Shown here in pieces: positions 32,561 to 41,871 of a stretch of DNA of 55,925 nucleotides. Below the pieces are notes generated by a model that had not been told where the DNA came from, ran no database searches, and worked only from the letters and a program-made list of their open reading frames with translations. Numbering within the stretch: the first letter of the stretch is position 1; the number at the start of each line of letters is the position of its first letter. This DNA comes from Bacteroidales bacterium (lineage in GTDB: Bacteria > Bacteroidota > Bacteroidia > Bacteroidales > Marinilabiliaceae), in NCBI GenBank assembly GCA_003249255.1, contig QKJP01000071.1, positions 1 to 55,925 of the forward strand. Direction: 5' to 3'. Position numbers and translations under genes: made by a program.

Positions 32561-33613
32561 CTACTCCTCAACATCAGGGTTTATGATCAACTTACTATAC
32601 CACTGCCAAGAGCCATCGCTATCTTGCGTTGTAAAAGTAACTAACGAGCGTCGGCATTTACAAGGTTGAACGGTTTGATTAATGGTACCTAAAACTGATC
32701 GCACAGGAGGATTTGCTTCACCACTCACAAAACAGTTTAACACCTTACTTTTTTTATCCTTCAATTGAAACTTTATGTCAACTTCAGTAGCACTTGAAAT
32801 AATTGGTGGTGTTTCATCTTCTACCTTCAATGGTTTCATGCGGACTTTTTCTTTAAAACTATTGAATTGAACATATTTTCCGGCTACCGGGAAACGAGGA
32901 ATAGCATAAATGTTAGAGCTTTCGCTAAATACTCCCGAGTTTTGAGCAAAGGCTAAGTGGTATGATTTTTCTTTAAGCACATCCATCATATCTTGGGAGA
33001 ACTCGCCATAAGGATAGACATAAACTTTAGGAACCCATCCTAAATGCTTCATAAATTCGGCTTCGGCTTTTAACAAATCCTGGGTAAAGAATTTTTTCCT
33101 TTCGGCTTGGGGAACATTCACAAAGTAGGAATGAGCATGAGAATGATTGCCTATTTCAATACCCTCTTTTGAGATAGCCTTTAATTGATCCCAGGTTAAA
33201 TAATCTTTCCATCCTACACTTTCGGTATTCACAAACAAAGATGCCTTCATTCCGTACTTTTTAAGCAAGGGTACAGCATTTTCAAAAGAAGCAAAGGCAT
33301 CATCAATGGTTATTAGCACACTTTTTCCCAAAGGTGCCTTACCTGCCTGAATTAAATCATAATACTCTGAAGTAGTATAACTTGTAAAACCATTCGATTG
33401 TAAATAACTTAAATGCTTTTCAAAGTTTTCGAGGGAAGTATTAGTAGATGGATAACGTTTATCTCCAAAGCGATGATAAACAATGCCAACGGTATAAAAC
33501 TGTTTCTCTTTATATTCTTCCCGGTTTTGAGCAAAAGGTAATTGTAAAAAACTTGTAATTAAAACACATGCAAGCTTAATTCTCCATAGCCACCACTTTC
33601 TTGTATAGGTCAT
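32561..33613 (-). CDS. Exported polysaccharide deacetylase-family (CE4) protein
   Basis: Codes for 350 residues. A signal peptide (about 1-29, ending in LPFAQ) precedes a NodB-type domain (about 38-240). Metal and catalytic residues: D104-D105 (TIDDAF, where most have T-F-D-D-G), H157 and H161 (HSHAH) and the YPYGE motif. A C-terminal beta-like domain of about 95 residues with paired Cys (PCKCRR) follows. CE4 enzymes remove acetyl groups from chitin, peptidoglycan or PNAG-like polymers; the substrate here is unknown. It overlaps the upstream glucosaminidase gene by 38 nt, so a shared cell-wall role is likely. Confidence 0.88.
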   Translation of the reverse strand: MTYTRKWWLWRIKLACVLITSFLQLPFAQNREEYKEKQFYTVGIVYHRFGDKRYPSTNTSLENFEKHLSYLQSNGFTSYTTSEYYDLIQAGKAPLGKSVLITIDDAFASFENAVPLLKKYGMKASLFVNTESVGWKDYLTWDQLKAISKEGIEIGNHSHAHSYFVNVPQAERKKFFTQDLLKAEAEFMKHLGWVPKVYVYPYGEFSQDMMDVLKEKSYHLAFAQNSGVFSESSNIYAIPRFPVAGKYVQFNSFKEKVRMKPLKVEDETPPIISSATEVDIKFQLKDKKSKVLNCFVSGEANPPVRSVLGTINQTVQPCKCRRSLVTFTTQDSDGSWQWYSKLIINPDVEE

Positions 33614-34445
33614 CTTGTTTGATTTTTACCAATTTATAAGAATCATATTTATGAAGATCATTGTGCTCAATAACATTTCGCAAGGTTTCTACATATTCGG
33701 TTCTTAATTCGGAATAATTCTTAAGATACCAAATTAATCTGAAAGGATCTTGAGACTCACTTCTGGCTTTTCGAAATTTTTGATATGCACTTACCCTGGT
33801 AATGGTAAACAAATAATCATAAACTGATTCATACAAGGAATCATATTGCCGCAGATAAATTTGCGTTCCACTTCGGGATTCAAATGCCTTTATCCGCTTT
33901 TCATTACTGCTGTAAGACCAGATACCGTATACGTTATTAGCTTCTCGAAAAAAACGAGAGGTTCCCCATCCACTTTCAATAATAGCTTGAGCCAAAATGA
34001 TACTCACCGGATGTGGATTTAAATCCTCCATCAACTGAGTTAAAGTGGAATTTTTATAGAGACTTAGTAAGCTATCTTTTAATACTGAATCGATTGGTGT
34101 GGCCTTACCGAGATCAAACCGTTCTTTGAGCTTCTTTACTTTGCGCTTTTCATAAGCCATCCGTTCTTTTGCCAATAATATGGATGGAAGCATCAAGTGA
34201 ATAAAACGGTCTTTTCGCTTCTCTGCACTCATCGACATTAGACTTGGAATTCGAGTATACATCACGGGCAATACATCACTATTTGGATTGATGATTATAG
34301 AATCCGGACTATTTATCGCTAACACCCGAATAGGTTGAGCTTTTATTATCTTTGACTCTTCTTTCTTAAACCAAAGTAATGATGCGCCGATAAAATATGC
34401 AGCAAATAATCCTGCTACAAGAACATATAAAAAGCGGATTTTCAT
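33576..34445 (-). CDS. Membrane-anchored glucosaminidase-domain protein, Bax-like
   Basis: Codes for 289 residues. One N-terminal membrane helix (about 5-24) anchors the protein. The region 130-260 matches the Bax/FlgJ-type glucosaminidase fold: AQAIIESGWGTSRF with the catalytic Glu E157 and NNVYGIWSY. Such enzymes cleave the beta-1,4 bond between GlcNAc and MurNAc in peptidoglycan. The 38-nt overlap with the deacetylase gene shows coupling; deacetylation and glycan cleavage of the same wall polymer is an inference. The C-terminal residues run YKKVVAMEN. Confidence 0.88.
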   Translation of the reverse strand: MKIRFLYVLVAGLFAAYFIGASLLWFKKEESKIIKAQPIRVLAINSPDSIIINPNSDVLPVMYTRIPSLMSMSAEKRKDRFIHLMLPSILLAKERMAYEKRKVKKLKERFDLGKATPIDSVLKDSLLSLYKNSTLTQLMEDLNPHPVSIILAQAIIESGWGTSRFFREANNVYGIWSYSSNEKRIKAFESRSGTQIYLRQYDSLYESVYDYLFTITRVSAYQKFRKARSESQDPFRLIWYLKNYSELRTEYVETLRNVIEHNDLHKYDSYKLVKIKQDDLYKKVVAMEN

Positions 34446-34480
34446 AGAATGTAGTTTTGGTTTTGATAATTATATTTAAT

Positions 34481-34545
34481 CCCGACAACGATCGGGAAGA
34501 CCTTTGGTCAATCCACCCTTCGCCACCTTCGTACTCCTCTTAATC
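34481..34545 (-). repeat. Leader element upstream of the glucosaminidase gene
   Basis: Plus strand: CCCGACAACGATCGGG hairpin, then a stretch ending GTACTCCTCTTAATC. It matches 29731-29790 in the hairpin, the central TCAAT and the final CTCCTCTT. It lies 36 nt upstream of the ATG at 34445. Confidence 0.45.
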
Positions 34546-34697
34546 AGAACTCTACAGCTTATCATAAACACTGACCAAACTGTACTAACTCTAAAAATAA
34601 GAAATCATTCCGATTCATAGGATTAAACAACTGATAAAAAATTGAGTTATGATCCTTCTAAAACTTGACAAATGGTATGTTTACAATTCAAAATGAT

Positions 34698-37112
34698 TTA
34701 TTCCATTACATTTATTTTAAAAGATTTATTCGAGTTTTCGCCCACCACTTGAAGCACGTAAAAACCTTTTTTTAATGCGCTTGCATCTACCCAAATTTCA
34801 TCCTTTAAATCATTGAAATACAAACACTTCTTACCTTGTAAATCAAAAACATATGCATCATAGCTTTTGCCTTTTATGTTTTTTAGCTGAAAGGCTTTAG
34901 AATTGGGCTGCCAAATAACATAGGGATCAGAAGATTGATTTTCATCATAAAAAATTCTATGAGGGTTTCCCTGGGTTGATGTCTTATTTAACCCGGTTCG
35001 CCCCGGAATTCGACTCATGTTCCAAACCTGCAATGATACATTGGTTAACGTATGCTCTCCTTGCAACTTAATTACAATTTCATTATCAGCTTGCAATAAT
35101 TTTTTATCAAAAGGAATTTCCAATACCCCAAAATAATAATTAGACGCACTTTGGACTTCACCTCTCCAATCCGGATTATATGAAATGCGATTACCATTAA
35201 TGAATATTTGATTTTCAGGATTTTCTTCAGAGATATAGGAATACAAGAATAAGCCTCCAATGCGCAGTGTTGCTTCACCCGGCATATCAAAACCTTCTAC
35301 ATGATTGATATGAGCTGTGATGGCCTGACCGTTTGTACTTACTCGATTTGGAACTGACCCACTCAAGCTTTCGGCATAGAATTTGGTTTCCTGCGACTGA
35401 TGAATAATTTCTACATGATGTGCAAAAGTATAGTCCAAAATTACAGTAGCTTCTGCGCCTATTTCAAGATTTACCGGAGCAACGGTGAAACTTTCGCTGA
35501 CTAAGTTTGGCCATCCTTCGCCCATTCCGATGGAGGTATCGAGAAACAACTGTTTTTTCTTCACTGAAACGACCGGATTTGCTTCATTTCCATAGTATTG
35601 AAGTTTCACATCCCGGTTAATGGTTTCCAGATTATTAAGAATCAAATAAACATGATTTCCTTCCACATACGCATCCACTTGTAAATCACGGTCATCACTA
35701 TAGGTATCAATCCGAATTCCATTCACATCACTCCATAATTCATAAAACTTTATAAACTCAGACCATTGCCAAGCATTGTCCTTGTCTTTTTGCATCATGG
35801 CAAAAGGGAAACGACCATAAGGATTATCTTTGAGATCGCCCCACTCTCCTTTTATCGGATTATAAGGCACCGTTTTGATTATGTAATCAGGTCGCTCAAG
35901 AAATTGCATTAGCATGGAAGAATAGGATTTCAAATTCTCCCAATCTCTTCTTTTGGGATCAGCTGCTGCGGCTTCATTTCCGATATATGGAGCATAAGCA
36001 CCAAACTCAGAAATGATTAGTGGTTTACGATTTTGCTTTCCATACTTATTCACATCATACCATTCGATCATATCAAGAATACCCTCGATGTTACCCCCTT
36101 TTCTGATGGCATAGTTTTCAGATTTCCATTGCGGTAAATCATAGATATGCAAGGAATAAAAATCCATATTTTGACCACAAGAATCGATAAACCCTTTCCA
36201 GATTACGTCCCACTGATACCATTTTTTCAGATGCTGCGTGCCATCTCCCCAAAAAGCTGATTTTGTTTTTTCAAAGGCCAATTGACGCAAAGGATCATTT
36301 TCCTGAAAGAATTGATTACTGTAACCCTGTTTAGCAAACCGATGGCTAACATCTGCTTCATGGAAACTATGATATCCAAAAGCCATACCGCCAATTAAAG
36401 GAGCTTTATCACCTAAGCGTTGTTTAACTTTTTGTGCAACAAGGTTATGATAAGCCCAAAGTTCCTCCCAACTTGAAAACATAATGTTGTTGGTATTCAA
36501 GAGATGATCAGGTTCATTCATCACTTCCCAATATCTGGGCAAAGCTTCTCCGACACTGTTCTCATTTTGAGCGAAATAATTTTCTAAATAGTTAACCACC
36601 CAATCAGAAGAAGTTTCTATTTCGGTTGGATACCAAAGACTCCCGGGGCGACCAGACCAGTATCCGGAGTAGGGTGTAAGGCATGGATAAGTAGTATGAG
36701 GATTAGTGCCCATTATCCGCATACTGTTTTTACGACCCATTTTATCGGCATTTGAAAAACGCTGCGAAAAATAGTTGCGTAAGCGTAATCCCTCAGTCTC
36801 CATCCACTGTAAATCTGGATAGGCATCAACAGACGGATGTTTGGGCGTTTGCTTAAAACACCAGGTTGCAGCACCGTTATCACGTCCAAACCAGACGTTT
36901 AGATCGTTAATAAGATAATTGAGCTTCTCTTCCTCTCCTTGCCATTCATTCTCGATTAATGATGAATGTACATTAATGTTGCGCTCCCGATTAAAAGTAG
37001 AAACATCACCGGTTTGATGCATCATATCTAAATTCACATCAACGTGTATGGACTGAGAAACACCGGTAGTGATTCCAGTAATCATCAGCAGGAAAGTCAA
37101 AAAACTTCTCAT
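34698..37112 (-). CDS. Secreted GH86-like agarase/porphyranase with T9SS sorting domain
   Basis: Codes for 804 residues. Signal peptide (1-19), a TIM-barrel catalytic domain (about 25-450), beta-sandwich domains (about 460-720), and a C-terminal T9SS type A sorting domain (about 730-804, DAYVFDLQGKKCLYF and KKGFYVLQVVGE). The clan A catalytic pair is visible: acid/base E200 in WEVMNEPDH and nucleophile E369 in IISEFGAY. The overall pattern fits GH86 beta-agarases/porphyranases, which cut red-algal galactans outside the cell. No SusC/SusD pair or sulfatase is nearby, so it is an isolated enzyme. It could belong to a related family with the same clan motif. Confidence 0.78.
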   Translation of the reverse strand: MRSFLTFLLMITGITTGVSQSIHVDVNLDMMHQTGDVSTFNRERNINVHSSLIENEWQGEEEKLNYLINDLNVWFGRDNGAATWCFKQTPKHPSVDAYPDLQWMETEGLRLRNYFSQRFSNADKMGRKNSMRIMGTNPHTTYPCLTPYSGYWSGRPGSLWYPTEIETSSDWVVNYLENYFAQNENSVGEALPRYWEVMNEPDHLLNTNNIMFSSWEELWAYHNLVAQKVKQRLGDKAPLIGGMAFGYHSFHEADVSHRFAKQGYSNQFFQENDPLRQLAFEKTKSAFWGDGTQHLKKWYQWDVIWKGFIDSCGQNMDFYSLHIYDLPQWKSENYAIRKGGNIEGILDMIEWYDVNKYGKQNRKPLIISEFGAYAPYIGNEAAAADPKRRDWENLKSYSSMLMQFLERPDYIIKTVPYNPIKGEWGDLKDNPYGRFPFAMMQKDKDNAWQWSEFIKFYELWSDVNGIRIDTYSDDRDLQVDAYVEGNHVYLILNNLETINRDVKLQYYGNEANPVVSVKKKQLFLDTSIGMGEGWPNLVSESFTVAPVNLEIGAEATVILDYTFAHHVEIIHQSQETKFYAESLSGSVPNRVSTNGQAITAHINHVEGFDMPGEATLRIGGLFLYSYISEENPENQIFINGNRISYNPDWRGEVQSASNYYFGVLEIPFDKKLLQADNEIVIKLQGEHTLTNVSLQVWNMSRIPGRTGLNKTSTQGNPHRIFYDENQSSDPYVIWQPNSKAFQLKNIKGKSYDAYVFDLQGKKCLYFNDLKDEIWVDASALKKGFYVLQVVGENSNKSFKINVME

Positions 37113-37263
37113 TTCTTAAAATTGTTAAATAAAACATCAAACACCCTAATGGAGCGATTCTCTCCAAAAGAGCTCTTTGTTTTTTCAAAAACCGGAGCCA
37201 CAAAATAAACGGTTTATTTCATCATCAACAAACCGTGTAACGCCATCCGATTATTCAAAACAT

Positions 37264-37403
37264 AAGGATTCATCCCAAGGGATTGGCTTTTAAGACTGGA
37301 TTAACAGGATTTACAAGATTTTAAAAAATGATAGTTTTAAACCTGTTAATCGGGTAAATCCGGTCAAAAACATGTGGAAATCCTTGGACTCATCCCTTTG
37401 GGA
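37264..37403. repeat. Nested inverted repeats upstream of acnB
   Basis: Outer arms TCCCAAGGGAT (37273-37283) and ATCCCTTTGGGA (37392-37403). Inner arms at 37294-37320 (GACTGGATTAACAGGATTT start) and 37339-37365 (ending GTAAATCCGGTC), themselves built of roughly 9-nt GGATTWACA units. Similar 'aggattaacaggatt' units are recalled from intergenic regions of many Bacteroidota. The gap 37113-37716 otherwise holds the acnB promoter only. Confidence 0.6.
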
Positions 37404-37533
37404 CGTTAAAAACTCATTCGCTCTTAATCAGTAAGAAAATCACATTCTGCCCTTGCCGGAAATTAGGTATTCGCACAAAAATATTTTGGAAGCATTTCTT
37501 GATCCAGCAATGTACCCTATTGCCTCCAAGCCC

Positions 37534-37565
37534 TTTGTTACTAAGCACTTTATTTTGTAATTTTG
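37534..37565 (+). promoter_or_regulatory. Probable acnB promoter
   Basis: TTTG (37534-37537), 20 nt, TAATTTTG (37558-37565): near-perfect TTTG-N17/23-TAnnTTTG. The start near 37572 gives a leader of about 145 nt before acnB. Confidence 0.65.
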
Positions 37566-37716
37566 CACTTTGAAAGGCAGAATCACCAATAACTTTTCGA
37601 ATCTGTCTTTCATTCAAACATAATAAAACAGAGAGTGTTATACTTTTACCGGAGGCTTTTTTAAACTCATTAACAGAGTACTTTGAAATCTTCCTTTAAC
37701 ACCAAAAAGATAATTT

Positions 37717-40488
37717 ATGAGCATATACAGCGAATACCTTCAGGAGATTGAAGAGCGAAAAGGACAAGGGTTAAACCCTAAACCCATTGATGGTGCTGAT
37801 TTGGCAAGCGCAATCATCGAGCAAATCAAAGACACCGACAACGAGTACAGAGAAGATTCTCTAAAATTCTTTATCTACAACGTATTACCGGGTACTACCA
37901 GTGCAGCAGGAGTTAAAGCAAAATTTTTAAAAGAGATTATTCTTGGAGAAACAACGGTTGCTGAAATCACGCCTGAGTTTGCCTTTGAGCAATTATCTCA
38001 CATGAAAGGTGGACCATCCATCGAGGTTCTACTTGATTTGGCTTTAGGTAGCGATGCTGCTATTGCTACTGAAGCTGCTAAGGTGCTTAAAACACAAGTT
38101 TTCCTTTACGATGCTGACATGGCTCGTTTGAAAGACGCTTATAAAGCAGGTAACGCCATTGCTAAAGAAATTTTGGAGAGCTATGCTCAGGCTGAGTTCT
38201 TCACCAAACTACCTGAGGTAGAGGAAGAAATTAAAGTGGTGACTTACATTGCCGGCATTGGTGATATTTCTACCGATTTATTATCGCCGGGTAACCAAGC
38301 CCACTCTCGCTCAGACCGTGAGCTACACGGTAAGTGCATGATTTCTCCTGAAGCGCAAGAGGAAATCACTGCATTAAAGGCACAACATCCGGATAAACGT
38401 GTGATGCTAATTGCAGAAAAAGGAACTATGGGTGTAGGTTCATCTCGTATGTCGGGTGTGAACAACGTGGCATTGTGGACCGGTAAGCAAGCCAGCAAAT
38501 ACGTACCATTCGTAAACATCGCTCCTATCATTGCAGGAACTAACGGCATTTCGCCAATTTTCCTGACTACTGTTGGGGTAACCGGTGGTATTGGTATCGA
38601 CCTTAAAAACTGGGTGAAGAAAACCGATGCTCAAGGCAATACTGTGTTAGATGCAAACGGCGAGCCTGTTTTAGAAGAAGCCTATTCGGTAGCAACCGGT
38701 ACAGTTTTAACCATCAATACAAAAAAGAAGAAATTATATAACGGAGATCAGGAACTGATTGACATTTCTGCATCATTAACACCTCAAAAGGTAGAATTCA
38801 TCAAGGCTGGTGGTTCTTATGCGGTTGTTTTTGGCAAGAAACTTCAATCGTTCGCTGCAGCCACTTTAGGTATTAAAGCGCCTGCTGTATTTGCTCCATC
38901 AAAAGAAGTATCGATTGAAGGACAAGGCTTAACTGCGGTTGAAAAAATATTTAACCAAAATGCGGTAGGTATCACTCCGGGTAAAATATTACATGCCGGT
39001 TCTGACGTGCGTGTGAAAGTGAACATTGTAGGTTCGCAGGATACAACCGGCTTGATGACTTCACAAGAGTTAGAATCGATGGCTGCTACGGTTATTGCTC
39101 CAACGGTTGATGGTGCATACCAGTCGGGTTGTCACACAGCATCGGTTTGGGATAAGAAAGCACAGGCGAACATCCCTAAGTTGATGAAGTTTATGAACGA
39201 CTTTGGTCTGATTACGGCTCGTGACCCTAAAGGCGTTTATCACTCCATGACGGATGTGATCCACAAAGTATTAAACGACATTACGGTTGACGATTGGGCC
39301 ATCATCATTGGTGGTGACTCGCACACACGTATGTCGAAAGGTGTGGCTTTTGGTGCCGACTCGGGTACGGTGGCCTTAGCGCTTGCAACGGGTGAAGCAA
39401 CGATGCCAATTCCGGAATCGGTAAAAGTAACTTTCAAAGGTAAAATGAAAGATTACATGGATTTCCGTGATGTGGTGCATGCGACGCAAGCCTTGATGCT
39501 TAAGAAATTTGGTGGTGAGAATGTATTTCAGGGTCGTATCATCGAGGTGCACATCGGAAACTTATTGGCCGACCAAGCCTTTACCTTCACCGATTGGACG
39601 GCTGAGATGAAAGCAAAAGCTTCTGTTTGTATTTCAGACAATGATACCCTTATTCAATCGATCGAGATTGCGAAGAGCCGCATCCAAATTATGATTGATA
39701 AGGGCATGGATAACGCCAAGCAAGTGCTAAAAGGCTTAATCGAGAAAGCAGACAAACGCATTGCAGAAATTAAATCGGGTGTGAAACCTGCTTTAGCACC
39801 AGATGCCAATGCGAAATATTACGCTGAGTTCGAAGTTGATTTAGATCTTATTGAGCAACCAATGATTGCCGATCCTGATGTAAATAACGAAGACGTTTCT
39901 AAGCGTTATACCCACGATACCATTCGTCCGCTTGACTACTACGGTGGCACTAAAAAAGTTGATCTTTCTTTCGTTGGATCGTGTATGGTTCACAAGGGCG
40001 ATTTTAAGATTTTAGCGCACATGTTACGCAATATCGAAAAGCAGCAGGGTAAAGTTAACTTTAACGCGCCGTTAGTTGTTTCACCTCCAACTTATAACAT
40101 CATTGATGAGTTAAAAGCTGAGGGTGACTGGGAAATTCTTCAGAAATATTCCGGTTTTGAGTTTAGCGACTTATTACCCAAAAATACTGCCCGCACAAAA
40201 TACGATAACATGATGTACTTAGAGCGTCCGGGTTGTAACCTTTGTATGGGTAACCAGGAGAAAGCTGAGCCGGGCGATACCGTATTAGCGACTTCTACGC
40301 GCTTGTTCCAAGGTCGTGTGGTAGGTGATACCGATACTAAAAAGGGAGAGTCTTTATTGGCATCAACACCGGTAGTTGTTTTATCGGCTGTGTTAGGTAG
40401 AACGCCTAACCTAGATGAATACAAGGCTGCGGTAGATGGCATTGAACTGACTAAGTTTGCACCTCCGGCAGGATCGTTGACGATTTAA
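37717..40488 (+). CDS. acnB: Aconitate hydratase B
   Basis: Codes for 923 residues. A [4Fe-4S] enzyme of the citric acid cycle that interconverts citrate and isocitrate; AcnB also takes 2-methylisocitrate. The N-terminal HEAT-like domain (about 1-160) marks the AcnB type. Cluster ligands are in YQSGCHTASVW and ERPGCNLCMGNQEKA, and the active-site segments GSSRMSGVNNVALW and IIGGDSHTRMSKGVAF are present. It is longer than E. coli AcnB (865 residues), which fits the Bacteroidota form. The codon use is regular, as in highly expressed genes. It has its own promoter and terminator. Confidence 0.96.
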   Translation: MSIYSEYLQEIEERKGQGLNPKPIDGADLASAIIEQIKDTDNEYREDSLKFFIYNVLPGTTSAAGVKAKFLKEIILGETTVAEITPEFAFEQLSHMKGGPSIEVLLDLALGSDAAIATEAAKVLKTQVFLYDADMARLKDAYKAGNAIAKEILESYAQAEFFTKLPEVEEEIKVVTYIAGIGDISTDLLSPGNQAHSRSDRELHGKCMISPEAQEEITALKAQHPDKRVMLIAEKGTMGVGSSRMSGVNNVALWTGKQASKYVPFVNIAPIIAGTNGISPIFLTTVGVTGGIGIDLKNWVKKTDAQGNTVLDANGEPVLEEAYSVATGTVLTINTKKKKLYNGDQELIDISASLTPQKVEFIKAGGSYAVVFGKKLQSFAAATLGIKAPAVFAPSKEVSIEGQGLTAVEKIFNQNAVGITPGKILHAGSDVRVKVNIVGSQDTTGLMTSQELESMAATVIAPTVDGAYQSGCHTASVWDKKAQANIPKLMKFMNDFGLITARDPKGVYHSMTDVIHKVLNDITVDDWAIIIGGDSHTRMSKGVAFGADSGTVALALATGEATMPIPESVKVTFKGKMKDYMDFRDVVHATQALMLKKFGGENVFQGRIIEVHIGNLLADQAFTFTDWTAEMKAKASVCISDNDTLIQSIEIAKSRIQIMIDKGMDNAKQVLKGLIEKADKRIAEIKSGVKPALAPDANAKYYAEFEVDLDLIEQPMIADPDVNNEDVSKRYTHDTIRPLDYYGGTKKVDLSFVGSCMVHKGDFKILAHMLRNIEKQQGKVNFNAPLVVSPPTYNIIDELKAEGDWEILQKYSGFEFSDLLPKNTARTKYDNMMYLERPGCNLCMGNQEKAEPGDTVLATSTRLFQGRVVGDTDTKKGESLLASTPVVVLSAVLGRTPNLDEYKAAVDGIELTKFAPPAGSLTI

Positions 40489-40495
40489 TTACAAC

Positions 40496-40530
40496 AATGC
40501 GCTGATGTGCTAATGCGATAATGTGCTAAA
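40496..40530 (+). repeat. Short 8-nt-period array after acnB
   Basis: AATGCGCT-GATGTGCT-AATGCGAT-AATGTGCT: four units of the octamer family (R-ATG-N-G-N-N) described for 41872-42060, starting 8 nt after the acnB stop. Confidence 0.7.
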
Positions 40531-40563
40531 TAACATTACAATCGTATTATGATCTTATATAGA

Positions 40564-40598
40564 AAAGAGAGGTTTCCGGTTTGGGAGCCTCTTTTTTA
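40564..40598 (+). terminator. Probable acnB terminator
   Basis: The imperfect stem AGAGGTTTCC / GGAGCCTCT is followed by TTTTTT. Confidence 0.65.
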
Positions 40599-40758
40599 AT
40601 GATTAATGGTGAGTGATGAATTATTAATGAGTGTTCAGTTGGATTAATTGCTAGGTTGTTGAATTGTTTGTTTTGATGATCGACCAAAGTTTGGATCAAT
40701 ATTTCAGTAGTGATTTTATCCATAATCAGCTTATTGTTCGCATTTATAATTAATCATT

Positions 40759-40828
40759 ATACATTGTTATTTATTCATTATTCTCTATTATTTATCCATT
40801 ATTCTTTATTCATTGTTATTTATTTTGG
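40759..40828 (+). repeat. 7-nt-period degenerate array
   Basis: Ten consecutive heptamers: ATACATT GTTATTT, then ATTCATT ATTCTCT, ATTATTT ATCCATT, ATTCTTT ATTCATT, GTTATTT ATTTTGG. The period is kept without insertion. It lies 30 nt upstream of the first MDR gene, within an AT-rich gap with no other gene. Confidence 0.65.
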
Positions 40829-40857
40829 TTTACTTGTAATAGCTAAAACTCTATGAT

Positions 40858-41862
40858 ATGAAGATGCGAGCAAGTACCTATTATAAATACGGAAGTCCAA
40901 ATGAAGTTCTAAAACTGGAAGAAATTGACAAGCCTACTCTTCATGACAATGACCTTTTAGTAAAAGTTATTGCCACCACGGTAAACCGCACAGATTGTCA
41001 CATGCTGAGTGGCAAGCCCTGGGTTATGCACCTTACCACCGGACTATTTAAACCAACCAACCCGGTTCTGGGAAGTGAGTTTTCCGGCATTGTTGAAGCA
41101 ATCGGACAAAACGTCACAAAGTTTAATGTTGGTGATAAAGTATTTGGTTTTGATGATATGGGATTGAGTTCGCATGGAGAGTATCTTTGCATAGAAGAGA
41201 AAGAAGCTTTAGCCACAATCCCGGATAACATCCCTTTTCCACAAGCTGCTGCCAGTACAGAGGGAGCACATTATGCTTACAATTTCATTAATAAAGTACC
41301 CCTAAAAAAAGGTGACCAAGTACTTGTTTATGGAGCTTCAGGTGCCATTGGATCAGCTATGGTGCAATTATTAAAAGCTTTTTATACTGAAGTTACCGCA
41401 GTCTGTAACACGGTGAATTTAACCGCAGTAAAAAACCTTGGTGCAGACCATGTGATTGACTACACCCAAACTGATTTTACAAAAATTGATCAACAATTCG
41501 ATTATGTATTTGATGCTGTTGGCAAAACCCGTTTTTCGATATGCAGGCCATTAATGAAGCCCAAAGCTGTTTTTATGTCCTCTGAACTGGGACCTCATGG
41601 TGAAAATATTTTTTACTCCCTCATTTCATACATCTGGGGACACATTCCTGGTTCTAAAGGCAAAAAGAAGGTTAAATTCCCATATCCCAAGGATCGGCTC
41701 ACGAGTGTTAAACTGGTTCAAAAACTAATGAACCAAGGTCTTTTTTCACCCTTAATTGACCGTTACTACGAATTAGATTGCATAGCAGATGCTTTTGAGT
41801 ATGCAGCAAGTGGACAAAAAAGTGGAAATCTGGTTATTAACATTGGCAGCGAAAAAGAGTAA
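40858..41862 (+). CDS. MDR-family NAD(P)H-dependent oxidoreductase 1
   Basis: Codes for 334 residues of the medium-chain dehydrogenase/reductase family, quinone-oxidoreductase branch. A GroES-like N-terminal domain (about 1-125, LLVKVIATTVNRTDCHMLSG, LGSEFSGIVEAIGQNVTKFNVGDKVFG) precedes a Rossmann domain with VLVYGASGAIGSAMVQLLKAF (about 158-178). The Cys/His ligands of zinc alcohol dehydrogenases are missing, so it is probably zinc-free. The substrate is unknown. The next gene is a paralogue (similar length and layout), 215 nt downstream after an octamer array. Confidence 0.88.
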   Translation: MKMRASTYYKYGSPNEVLKLEEIDKPTLHDNDLLVKVIATTVNRTDCHMLSGKPWVMHLTTGLFKPTNPVLGSEFSGIVEAIGQNVTKFNVGDKVFGFDDMGLSSHGEYLCIEEKEALATIPDNIPFPQAAASTEGAHYAYNFINKVPLKKGDQVLVYGASGAIGSAMVQLLKAFYTEVTAVCNTVNLTAVKNLGADHVIDYTQTDFTKIDQQFDYVFDAVGKTRFSICRPLMKPKAVFMSSELGPHGENIFYSLISYIWGHIPGSKGKKKVKFPYPKDRLTSVKLVQKLMNQGLFSPLIDRYYELDCIADAFEYAASGQKSGNLVINIGSEKE

Positions 41863-41871
41863 ACTACTATT

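Noticed and set aside
34698-37112. Polysaccharide utilisation locus
   Set aside because: One enzyme only; no SusC/SusD pair, sulfatase or sensor-regulator in the flanking genes.
37414-37617. 67-residue minus-strand frame upstream of acnB
   Set aside because: It overlaps the acnB promoter (37534-37565) and leader and shows no protein-like features.
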